A stretch of 64,000 bases of DNA from NCBI GenBank assembly GCA_022393335.1, contig JAJEKB010021031.1, forward strand, positions 793,359-857,358, in the 5' to 3' direction. The DNA comes from Macrotrachela quadricornifera. Taxonomy: Eukaryota; Rotifera; Eurotatoria; Philodinida; Philodinidae. The notes under the pieces were generated by a model that saw only the letters and a list, made by a program, of their open reading frames with translations, was not told the DNA's origin and made no database searches. The translations under genes were made by a program, and so were the position numbers. Shown here piece after piece: positions 12,601 through 24,200 of the stretch. Numbering within the stretch: position 1 is the first letter of the stretch; each line of letters opens with the position of its first letter.

Positions 12601-12684
12601 GTGTATGCATATACTTTTCTGCGTCCTGTATCCCAATGAGATGAAAGTTCCTGAAAGAAAATGCGCCTTGTACAATATAAAATA

Positions 12685-14835
12685 AATGATTAAGTATGTA
12701 TATGTAAGATAGACGGATTCTTTTTTATGACGATATCGCGTATGCATTTTCTCTTTTCATTTTCGCCCGTCAGTATCAAAATATCACCATAATGGATATA
12801 TGCTTCACCTATACTTTTTGTTTCAATGTCATGCTTGAATGCATATATTTTTTCCTGGAGAATGATCCAATATAATATTTTCTTTTTCTTTTTCTTTTTT
12901 TATTTCTTTAATACTTGATCTGTATTGACTTTTTCAAGATTTTTTTAATGCTTTCCATATTCGATTAAGTTTCCTCACCTCTTTTCATCTTGTTTTTATA
13001 TAAATATCAGTTGTTGAGAGTTTACTTCAAATTTAGAGTGTCGGTGTAAGTGTAGAAACAAGATGGTCTATGAAAAGAAGACTTTAAATAACATCCAGAG
13101 CTCATACCGACACACATACACAGAATTGTAGAAAACTCTGTTAAAATTAAAGTTGCTAGGAATCCATTTTAAATGATTCGTCCAAATATAGATATTGATG
13201 AGTGTAAAATTTAAGATATTGGTGCTTGTAAATATTAGTCTTTTCTTCTAAACATCCTATTCTCAGATCTGATCAGAGCAGAAAATTGAACTGCACTATT
13301 GTTCCAACTTCTTCAAAGAATATGTCAGCTTGTACGCGTAACGCATCATCTCAAAGTGGTGTAAGTTCAAAATCGTCGGTTTACGAACTCGTTATTGCCA
13401 TTTTATAGGGTATAGTCTAAAGTGTCTAAAAATATATTTTGTTCTCTTAAAAGTTGATTTGAAACCCGTCTGATAATTAGGAACAAGTATGTCACTTTAA
13501 ACTGATGAATATTTATCTATTTAACCCATTAATTAATTCAACCCTTTTATTCGAACAGCGTGATATATAAAAAGTTGGCTAAGACATTTTAATACCACCA
13601 TAGCAGATCCATGCTGTGGTATAGCATTTGATTTTTTTATTTATTGTTTATTGTTCGAACGAGTTTAAGCAAAAATACCCTGTTTATAATGTCATCGTGT
13701 AACGAAAAGTTAGTACTGTGTGTTTTTTGCCACTAGGTCGCTCCACTTTTCGCCTTGAAATATATATCTACAGCTAATTTTTTATGGACTATCTAATACG
13801 CATATTTTTATTTTTCGAAAACCCTGTCTTATGATAATTTTCTGTAACGCGATGACAATTTTCATTCCTTTTCTCATACTTGAAAGGGAAAACTTCACAT
13901 AGAGATCTCTTTTTCAAAAAATCACTGTTAGAGCTGTATGATAAGTTTTTATTAGTTGTTAAAAAGTTCTCGTCAGAATACAGGAGATTAATGCAAAAAA
14001 AGTAAGTCGAATCGGTGGAGTTATAAGAGAAAATACAAAACCTTCAATCACCCATTCACTGGGTGAAAATTTCGAAAAAAATGATGTTTGATATTTCCCA
14101 ATACAAGTTCATCAATTTGACGTAGTTGTCAGTTTTCAAGTATTGCTGTATTAGTCAATCTATGTTTTTTGTTTTGAAACAGCTAATAAACCTAAACCTT
14201 AATGCAGGCCGGACATAGTTATGAAGAATAAAGTATTATTCTGACTTCCCACAGGTAGTACATATCAAGAACATGCACAGACAACTCTACTTTAAAACTA
14301 AGCATCATCGCGTTACATTAATGAAACCAATTTCTCATCAAAACAAGAACCATGTTTGAAGAATCTTTGTATTCGTTGAGTACATTAGACAGTTGGTTAC
14401 AGTTTTTCTGTAGAATGTCCCTCTTACTATACTATACATTCGAAGAAAAATACAGAACAAGCAGGTCACCCTTAACTTTTTGTCCCTTTTTCGTCATCGC
14501 GTTTCATCATTCATTTTAGTCCTAATTTTCAAGTCACTCATTCAAACAAGCTCATATTATGGGCAGGTTTAAAGAGGGCAGCTACTCATTATTTAATGAA
14601 AGAACGAACCTTTTCCGTCTATTTCGTTGCTAAGAATATTGAATGAAATGTAGCCAAAACGTCATCGCGTTACGCTCGTACAAGCTGATATAGGGATGGC
14701 ACAAGTTACTTTACCGAAAAAAAATTGAACGTCTTCATTACAACTATAGCAAATGAGCTCAAACTTTTTATTAATGATAGAGACATGTTCAAGGTTTATA
14801 ACCATAAAGACATGTCTAAAGAGATTCTTTGTTTG
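12685..14835. repeat. ~780-bp direct repeat, copy B (split by a TIR element)
   Basis: Matches copy A (10556-11337) from 12685 to 13324 and resumes at 14689. The intervening 13325-14688 is a TIR element, so copy A supplies the empty site (...CAAAGAATATACAGG) for comparison with the filled site (...CAAAGAATATG / TATAGGGATG). Confidence 0.72.
13325..14688. mobile_element. 1.36-kb non-autonomous TIR element with repeated GTCATCGCGTTAC boxes
   Basis: The ends are inverted: left TCAGCTTGTACGCGTAACGC, right (read inward) TCAGCTTGTACGAGCGTAAC, differing by a 2-bp indel. Flanks suggest a TAT (3-4 bp A/T) target duplication. Internally a 13-bp box GTCATCGCGTTAC or close variants recurs in both orientations at about 13691, 13844-13856 (reverse), 14304-14316, 14492-14505 and 14661-14673, with a diverged form inside the left end. 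No open frame of note. Such subterminal arrays are often transposase binding sites. Confidence 0.78.
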
Positions 14836-15290
14836 AACAGTTTTTTTTGCTATATGTAGAAAAGTAAAATTTTTTGTTGAGGTCCATCTTAATACTTAAC
14901 AAAGAATCTCTTGAATTGATAAAAAATTCAGCTTAATTGCTGTAACTGTAATGGAGATATTGAATTTCGTTTTCGGCAAAGTGACTTCTGTGTCATCCTG
15001 TATTTGAAAACATATTATCGGTATGGATATTGGGTTGAAATTTCGCAAACCATCTCTACTAGCAAAACATATGCCACTGACTGAAAAAAAAGAAGAATAG
15101 AAAGACCACAAAAACTAATAAAAGTTTTATTAATACAATAACTGTAGAGTTATATTTTTGTGTTGCTTAGATATTTATGTCTCTTTACTTAGTAAAAATT
15201 GTTTCATTTATCAGGCAATTTCCAATAATTTACTTACGAGAGAACGTTCTGAGGTGTCAAAAAACTTAAGCTCAAATTTTGTCTAAAAGT

Positions 15291-15786
15291 AGAGAATATA
15301 TATATTAGAAAATACGTAAGAGGATATGGGTTCAAGTTGAGATCTAGCTGAGATATCGGCTTTTTACTATAGTTTTCCTAGGGAATCTCATTTTCCCTAT
15401 AAAATCAAAGTTTCGATTTTTGATGTGAAACTTTGTGCATATCAAGACCTCAACTAGAGCAACTCGTCTCCTATGTTTCAAAATTTTTGGATAAATCATT
15501 CTGAAGATATGAGTCTGTTAACATAAACGCAGTTTTTTACGGATATTGTTGTATGTATGAATATTTTGAAAATATTATATCTGGGAAATGTTTAGTCTAA
15601 AAATTCTGAAACTTTGTAGATGAGTTGCTTTGGTTGAGGTCTTGATATGCACAAAGTTTCATATCAAAAATCGAAACTTTGATTTTATAGGAAAAATGAG
15701 ATTTCATAGGAAAACTATAGTAAAAAGCCGAAATCTCAACTTAGGCCCATATCCTCTTACGCTCTTCTAGTTTATATATTCTCCAC
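15291..15786. mobile_element. Inverted-repeat (foldback) element, ~200-bp arms
   Basis: The left arm (15291-15500) and right arm (about 15590-15786) are reverse complements at roughly 85%. Paired blocks include AAGAGGATATGGG with CCCATATCCTCTT, AAATCAAAGTTTCGATTTTT with its complement, and CATATCAAGACCTCAAC with GTTGAGGTCTTGATATG. The spacer is about 90 bp. No ORF, so it could form a long hairpin RNA if transcribed. Confidence 0.8.
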
Positions 15787-16081
15787 TTGTATTCGTTAGA
15801 AAATCAAACTTATTTAGTGTGATTTTAAATAAAAAAATTTAGCAAAAATGTTTTTTTTATTTAGAATTATTTTCAATAAATGACTTAGTATTTGAATGGG
15901 CGCCGAAAATTTCCTTGAATAATGACAAAATAATCAATTTTTAACCGATCATAGTCATACAATTTAAATCAGTTATTGAAGCAGAGATAATCACATTACC
16001 ATCATTACACAATCGATATATACATGCGCATATAGGATAAATGTTACATAGAAATGTACTTGTGGCATACCAAAAGTAGTT

Positions 16082-16550
16082 CTACGATATTTCGTCATTT
16101 TTTATCTGATATATTAATAATAATGTTTCGATATGTTAGGAATGCTTTCACACAGCTCCACAACTTAGCACCATTTTTTTATACAACTTGAAATTGCCGC
16201 GATCTCGATCTCATCATGTTGTAATCCATAAAATACTGAGCCTAGTGGTGACTTTTGTATTACTCTCTTGAGAGAACGTGAGAGTATTCTAGACGGCTAA
16301 CGTCTGGAAAGTGCATGTCTCTTAACTTTTGATTCAGTATTTCTATCCCTGGTTCTTCTATTTTGTTGTCAAGCACTGAGCTTTTTCTAAAAAACTTATC
16401 AGAAATAATTCTCTACAAAACACGATATTTTTTTAGTTAATCATAAGGTATTTGATTTTTTGGTCCGTTTCCCATAGACTTTATACGAACCTTAATACAT
16501 CAGAACTTTATTATTATGATATCAGATGAAAAATGACGAAATATTGTAAA
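16082..16550. mobile_element. Short inverted-repeat element
   Basis: About 52 bp at 16082-16134 (ATATTTCGTCATTTTTTATC...) is the reverse complement of 16499-16550. A possible wider terminus CATACCAAAAG (about 16070) resembles TTTTGGTATGACCTAAG at 26600-26617 and TTTTTGTATGCCCTAAG at 16642, which suggests a Tc1-like TIR family. Confidence 0.6.
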
Positions 16551-18130
16551 ATTAAAGAGCACCATACAAACCATCAGTATTTACAGAAAGAAAATCTCTT
16601 TAAGCCATTTGTAAGAAATTGTGATGTCAATGCCACCGATTTTTTGTATGCCCTAAGATAACATAATCGTTAATAATGAGAAAAAATATCAACGAGATAT
16701 GTTTACTTTCTTATACATAATTTATTCAAACCAGAGTGTCTTCTAGACGCAATCTAAGAAGAATACAGTTAGATCACAAACCACTACAAAAAAATGGTGA
16801 AAACATTGTTTAATAGTAAAACCATCTATTCAAGCAAACAAATGAACAAAAATTCTACCCTTGTAAAATAAAGTAAAAGTATTCCTTTTCAATAATTTTA
16901 TTTTATATTTAACACTGAAAAAATTCAAAGGAAATAAATATGATCTGAAGACAATTGAGAGAGATAAAATATTAAAATGAGAATAGTAGTAGTTGTTCTA
17001 TTTTCATAACAAGCTGAAGTATTAGTGCATTATCATTCTCGTTAAACTTCAATTTATACATTTTCAGTTTCTCATTTACTTTCGATCATTTGTTGTACCT
17101 TTTTTTTGCAAAAAATTTCACTCAGATAAATCCTTATGAGATAGGTTGCCAATTCAAGTTCGAATGTGAATAAAAAGATTAACAGAATTTCAATAAGAAC
17201 TTAGATGGCTTAGATTACAGTGTCCAATTTGGGCTGAGTCAAACCTGAGATCATGTCGAGTCGAGTCACATAAAATTGACTGATTTCGAATTTCGAACTA
17301 GGCAAATAGTAATTATAGATTATATGACTTCGTTAATTTAAATATTGACGGAACTTGTATAAATTCACCGAAACGTTTTTTAATCTGTGAAAAAAACTCG
17401 CTTTGATTGTCTAAAAATTATCTTTGACCTTGAAACAAGTTCACTTCCGCAGATAAACTACATATGTTTACATAATTGATCCATAGTGTATTTGGCGCAA
17501 TTTGAAACGCCATCCCTAATACAATTTTGGACTGGTATTGATTTAACATTTTTTTTATATTCGGTTTTTCGTACTGAATTTGAAATAGTTATACTTAGAA
17601 GGTTAAAAAAAGAAGAAAGTGGGAAATTTTCCATATTTTCAAAAAGATGTGCTGTTTTGAAAACAATGGCATTCTTTCAGTATTTCGTATTTTTCAATCG
17701 GAAGGAAGCATTTGCTCAGGCTTAAAAGTAGATATTCGTGATCAATATCTCAAATTCTATCAAATGATGTGAAAAAAACACGAGAACATTTTTATTTGAA
17801 TTTTGCGCTGTAGGCAGTTTAACTGGTTCGAATTATTCTTTACACACATATTTGCAATAAACTACTATGTTTTATTTTTTAATAATGTTCAAACTTTTTT
17901 CAAATGGTGTTCCCATTCGATACAGTCGGCATTTTTCTGTCTTCCTTAAGAAGCAATTCGCACATAATGTTCTAGCACTATTTTCAAAAACATAATGATT
18001 TTCTCGACATTTAAAATTTTATATTACAATTATGAAATCAACTGATCTATGTTTTTTAGATATTTTCTCATTTGTCAAGAATTTGCAGCTTTTCTAAATT
18101 GACAAGATACAATCAATAATACACAAGGTA
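16551..18130. other. Non-coding, AT-rich
   Basis: No gene recognised. The plus frame at 17486-17725 has no domain signature and no neighbouring exon. I found no repeat partner within this window. Confidence 0.4.
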
Positions 18131-18132
18131 AC

Positions 18133-18612
18133 TCATAGAAAACTATTTTTACGAAAGTAGGTTCGCCCACAACTGTTCAGTCGCTTTTGAGCTGAGATTA
18201 TTTTCGTTAGGTAGTCCTTAATGAGTAATAAAAAAATCTAACACGGTCTGGGCTATCGAACCATTCTCCTGGTATTATGAATAGTTTATTGACTTTCTGA
18301 CCTTATGGAAGGTAATTTGAGAAAAATTGAATATTTTGTGAAGAGAAGATTTCTTTTGACTGAAACTTTGAGGATATACAAGGATCGTTATAGGCATTTA
18401 TGGACAAAATTTCAACTCAAAATTCCATCATTCAATTTTTCTCGAAGTACTTTCTATAAGGTCATAAGATCCCAGTTGCCCAAACCGTTTTAGATTTTTT
18501 CATTACTCACTGAGGACTATCTAATAAAAATAGTCTCAGCTCAAAGGCGATTGAACAGTTGTGGACTTATCCTCGTAAGACCAATGGCTATTCTCTAAAA
18601 ACTATCTTTCAT
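18133..18612. mobile_element. Inverted-repeat element with ~130-bp arms
   Basis: The left arm (18133-18260) and right arm (18475-18612) pair through CACAACTGTTCAGTCGC with GCGATTGAACAGTTGTG, and TAGTCCTTAATGAGTAAT with ATTACTCACTGAGGACTA. The ~215-bp spacer holds an open frame, 18305-18493, with FNFSRSTFYKVIRSQLP. It could be a scrap of a helix-turn-helix protein, but it is too short to assign. Confidence 0.75.
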
Positions 18613-18635
18613 TAAATATTGTTATTTTACTATAG

Positions 18636-19015
18636 ATGAATGAAAGTTCCATGGACAAGGAGTTAATTACACTTGAACATTCAGGTACTGAACAACATCT
18701 TCACGTTGACAATAAACGAGGTGAAAACTCAACACAAAATCCATCTAATTCGGCAAGATTTCATAGTGTTACTAAGGAAAGAAAAAAATCATCAATGACT
18801 CTATGCTATTTGTATGTTATTTTCCTTTCTTCTCAATCATCGTAGCTTATAGAATGTTATTTCTTAGAAAACATTCATATTGGGGAATGCATCAAACTAC
18901 AAAATTTGTGGGTTTTTTTGCTCTCTTCATAAGTCTAGCAATGACTGTTGGTATATTGGTAGTTTATTTCACTTCACCAAAAGTTATTGGTATGTTCTTT
19001 TTTATTGATATATAA
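18636..19015 (+). CDS. Possible 5' exons: cytoplasmic tail plus one transmembrane segment
   Basis: The frame at 18636-18845 begins MNESSMDKELITLEHSGTEQ and is hydrophilic, preceded by a TTACTATAG acceptor-like sequence. An overlapping second frame (18803-19015) encodes a clear membrane helix, TKFVGFFALFISLAMTVGIL and VVYFTSP, and ends at a donor-like G|GTATG at 18990. Both together would form a type II signal-anchor N-terminus. Downstream in the same orientation lies the FG-GAP repeat frame, which lacks its own start codon and signal sequence, so these could be its first exons. I could not join the frames with consistent splice phases, so a decayed gene is equally possible. Confidence 0.3.
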
Positions 19016-21231
19016 GTCATTTTTTATAAGCCGCATACGGTTCACATCGAAGATCTATAAATAAAAACTCAAAAGAGTAGTTATGAATATTTCTGATATA
19101 ATAAATCAATACAAGTCATAGATCGTTCACTATATGGAAATAAGTCAAATTAAATAATTGTACATTTGTCAATCGAAAACTATCGATAAATATTCGTTGT
19201 CTTTATGCCAAATGTATGATATATCTTCTTTCTTTCTGTATGACTCATGTGTGTTCTCATCTCTTTATTATATTCGAGTGAATTCTTTGCGTCACTACTC
19301 TTTGAAAATGACTAGATAATATGTGCATTTCTATTTTACTATGGTTCACATATCTAGATAATAAAAATGAGTAATCCTCACAACATCTTAACAATACTAT
19401 TAAACTTGATATTAAATGAATTACATGGTAATTCACTATCGTCAATTATTTATAATGAAGAACACATTACATTAAGTCTATATATTAGGTTTAAGTTTCA
19501 TTTTGAAAAATAAATTCTATATATTTGAAATGGAAGTTAGATTAGATCATAATGATGAAGTAAATGATCAAGACTTAGAATATCTCTTACAGATAACATC
19601 CACATACCGTTATTGCGATGAATTTTAATGTATCAAGTGTCGATATCATGCGGATACAAGAGGATGACTGTTTATCTTCATTAATCTCACAAATCCACAT
19701 CTGCATTCTAGTTTTTCAACCTATGATAAAATACATTTAGCTCAAATTTTTTTTGAAAATTAATCTGGATCCTTTTTAGAATATTAAACATGTTTTTTTC
19801 ACATTTGCAACAAATCTGTTCTGAAAAAAAATTGATTGGTGGATAGATGATTCTTTCTTCTAGATAAAATAGGATTTGTGATTTATGCATTTTTGTCGAA
19901 TTATTATTATCATCGTTTTATTGATATTTTAATTCATTTTCATTCTCTACATCGTTCTTATTTTCTTATCATGTAGAAAATCTAGCTAAAAATTTTCTAT
20001 TTTTACACAACAAGTAACGATGCGTAAGATGAGTTTGTAAAAAATCAGCTTGTGGAAATATTCTTTTATGGAGGTATGGATAATGGAATGAATCCTTTTG
20101 AAGTTCCTTTTCTCCTCTTTAAGCTCAAACAAAAAGTATCTGAAAACATTGCACGCACATTACTATGGTTATCAGTAAGTGATAAGTAGTACTTATCAAT
20201 AAGAGGACATTGGTCAGTTTCATTTTTTTTCTCAAAGAGAGCCTGTTTTATGAAAATAACAAGTTTTTATTAACTTTGATCAAAGGTCTTCACGGTCGAG
20301 GAATTTAAAAGAGGAGAAAAATAAGATAAATCTGTTTATTTCGGAATTTTCAAAACGAGTATAGATTTCGATGCAGAACGAGATGGCACATCGTTTGATT
20401 TCTTATTCAAACTATTTGTAAAACCAATAGATGGTTTTTAACTTAGACTAATATCTGATATTTTTACTGCATTGAAATGGTTGTATCTAACAATAACTTT
20501 TATCAAAACATTTCTTGGACAATGTATAAATATTCTTAGGCCATATCGGCAAAATCAGGCAGAATAGGACATTTACGGCCTTTGTTTGACTTTAATTTTT
20601 TTATGAAATCCGATCTGAAAGAGAGTATTGAAGTGTTTAGGGATGGAAATGTGGACCCACTCCTACCCGCCCTCCTCTTCACAGACCGTAAGCGACACCA
20701 TCACAGAGAGCAATCGACATTTGCTTGGTAACTCTTACTATTCTAGCATAGACTGTAATCTATAAAGTACTAAAGACCATCGTAGACACTTATTTGGACA
20801 AACTCTGAATGTCTGGTATGCAATGTACACAACTTTATCGTGTTTCACATTTTTAATCCCGTAGGGATTGCGCTAACAGCTTTTTACAAGGGATAAGATC
20901 CATTAGATTTTTAAACGATTATTTTGTTAAATAAATTTTTCCCGCATGAAATCTATTTTTCCTCAAAAAATCGATTAAAATCACTTTTTTTGTGACTTTT
21001 TTTACATGAGTGGATGATGGTTACAATATAACGTTATTAGGATCCTTTTCATTTCGAAATGCGTCAGAATTTTCGTCATTGCAGTATATTTATGCCCAAT
21101 GGCTTGTTATAGAAGAAAGATAATAATGACTGTGATTATACAGTTAGGATCAGTTTATGATTCTTTCTCATATCATATTAGTTATGGTGTCTGTTGATTG
21201 ACAATTACCATATGTTTTGTCAATGAATTGA
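19016..21231. other. Long non-coding interval before the FG-GAP frame
   Basis: No gene or RNA recognised. A GC-richer patch at about 20640-20740 has no open frame. If the exons at 18.6-19.0 kb belong to the FG-GAP gene, this is a 2.2-kb intron, otherwise intergenic DNA. Confidence 0.4.
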
Positions 21232-21264
21232 CAAAGAAATGAAAGCAAGCGTACAAGAAGTAAT

Positions 21265-24200
21265 TTGAGTGATGAGATTTATGAGAGCCATCAAAGTTCT
21301 CTAGAAAAATATTGCTTCCCATTCGAATTGATACAACCCATCGAAGATAGTTCGTTTTATTATTTAGTTCCAAAATGTGAACTTAATTTTGAAGCAATGA
21401 CTCAAAATCCAATTGAATATAAGTATGGCCCACGATCTGTTGCCATGGGTGACTTTAACAACGATACTTGGCTAGATATTGCTGTTGCTAATTATTATGC
21501 TGATCATATAGCTCTATTTTTTGGATATGGTGATGGCACTGTGACAAGACCAGTTAAGCATCCGACTGGCACTGGATCTGCTCCGTACATGATTGCTGTT
21601 GGTGATTTTGACAACGATCATCGATTGGACATCGCCGTCGCAAATTTCGGTACCAACAGCATCGATGTACTTCTCAGATTCCAAAATGAGTCTTTCACGA
21701 ACCAAAATGTACTTTCGGTTACATCATCTCGTCCTATTTGGATCCATATAGCAGATCTCAACAATGATACAGCACTAGATATTGTCACTGTTAATTATGG
21801 CACACACAGTGTAAGCATATTTTATGGATATGGAAATGGAGACTTTTCAAAACCAAGTACGTATTCTACAGGCTATGATTCTTTTCCATTTGCGGTTGTC
21901 AGTGGTGATTTTAATAACGACAAACAGATGGATCTTGCTATCGCCAATCATGGTATAAACAATGTTGGTATACTACTTGCAACTAGTAACAGTACTTACG
22001 CGAGTCAAATAACGTTTTCAACTGGTCCGAATTCTCATCCATACTCGCTTGTTGTTGGTCACTTAAACGACGACACCATACAAGATATTGCTGTTACCAA
22101 CTATGGTAATAAAAGTGTGGGTGTACTTCTGGGTGAAGGTGATGGAACTTTTATGAGTCAAATGACTTATTCCCTTGGCATTGCTTCTCCATATTCTATC
22201 GGCATTGGTGACTTCAACAACGACAATCGAATGGATTTAGTCATCACCAATAATGGTAATGATAATTTAGCTGTACTTGTCGGATATGGCAACGGCACCT
22301 TTGCAAGCCCAAAAATGTATTCAACTGAATCTTCTTCATCAATCTCTGTTGCCATAGGTGATTTAAACAGAGATAATCGTTTAGACATTGCCGTCATCAA
22401 CAATGATACGAACACTATAAGTATCATGCTTGGTTATGACGAGTTTTTTCCCATTCAAACGACATATTCAACTGGCATTAATCCATACTTTGTAGTTGTT
22501 GATGATTTTAATACTGACAACCATCTGGATCTTATTGTTGTCAATCAATATCAAAACACTGTAAGTGTCCGTCTCGGATATGGAAATGGTTCTTTTTCAA
22601 ATCCAACAACATATTCAACTGGCTCTAATCCATACTCTATAGCTACTGGTGATTTTAACAACGACATTCATCTGGATATCGTCGTTGCTAATCGGGGTGA
22701 TAACACTGTAAGTATCCTTCTCGGATATGGAAATGCCTCTTTTTCAAATCAAATGAAATATTCAACTGGCACTGGCCCGGTGTTTGTAGCTGTTGGTGAC
22801 TTTAACAATGACATCAATCTGGATATCGTCGTCGCTAATTATGATGGCAACACTGTAAGTGTGCTTCTCGGATATGGAAATGGCTCTTTTGCAAATCAAG
22901 CAACATATTCAACTGGTGCTAAGCCAATCTCTGTAGCTGCTGGCAATTTTAACAACGACACCTATCTGGATATTGTCGTTGTTAATGTTGATGATAACAC
23001 TGTAAGTGTCCTTCTCGGCTATGGCAATGGCTCATTTGCAAATCAAACAACATATTCAATTGGTTCTTATGCACAATCTATAGCTGTTGCTGATATTAAC
23101 AACGACACATATCTGGATATCATCGTTACTAATGCTAATGATAACACTATAAGCGTCCTTCTAGGATATGGAAATGGCTCATTTACAAATCAAACGACAT
23201 ATTCAACTGGCTCTGCCGCACAATCTGTAGCTGTTAGTGATTTTAACAACGACAGCCGACTGGATATCGTCATCGCTAATTTTGGTGATAACACTGTAAG
23301 TATCCTTCTCGGATATGGAAATGGCTCGTTTGCAAATCAAACAACATGTCCAACTGGCACTAATCCAATCTCTGTAGCTGTTGGTGACTTTAACAATGAT
23401 ACCCGGCAGGATATCGTCGTCGTGAATTTTGGAGAAGCCACTGTGAGTATACTACTTCGACATGACAGAGGAGCTCTGAAAGATAAAATTACATTTACAT
23501 CTGCTGATGGTTCTTTCTTGCGAAATTTTGCCGTTTCTGATTTGAACAATGATAATGTATTAGATATCGTCGTTGTCAATTATGGTACTGATAACATAGG
23601 TATTCTTCTTGGACGTGGAAATGGCACTTTTGGAAACCAAACCGTGCTCTCAACTGGCTTCAATTCTCATCCATACTCAATCGCTATTCATGATTTCAAT
23701 AAAGACGGTCAAGCGGATATAGCAGTGGCCAATTATGCTGCTAAAAATCTTGTTACATTTCTGGGAAGTGGGAATGGAACATTTGAAAATCAAAGAAGTT
23801 ACGGTGCACAGTTCCGTTTCACTCCATTGATGGTAGGTGTTGGCAGTTTCAACAAAAATGGATGTTCAGAAATTATTGTTGCGTATGATAATATTAATCA
23901 TGTAGATGTACTTGTGACATATGAAGTCGGATCTTTCTATCCTCAAATGACATATTCAACACGCTTTAACCCACGCTCTGTAGCTATTGGTGATTTCAAC
24001 AAAGACACCTATCTAGACATCGTCGTTGTTAATGGTGCTGACAATACTGTAAGTGTTCTTCTTGGCTATGGCAATGGCTCTTTTGCAAGTCAAATGATAT
24101 ATTCAACTGCCAAAGAACCACGCTCTGTAGCTGTTGGCGATTTTAACAACGACACCAATCTGGATCTTGTTGTTGTCAATGCTTTTAGCGAAACAGTAAG

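Noticed and set aside
10556..14835. LTR retrotransposon
   Set aside because: Direct repeats are present but no gag/pol remnant, primer-binding site or polypurine tract is recognisable; kept only as a direct repeat.
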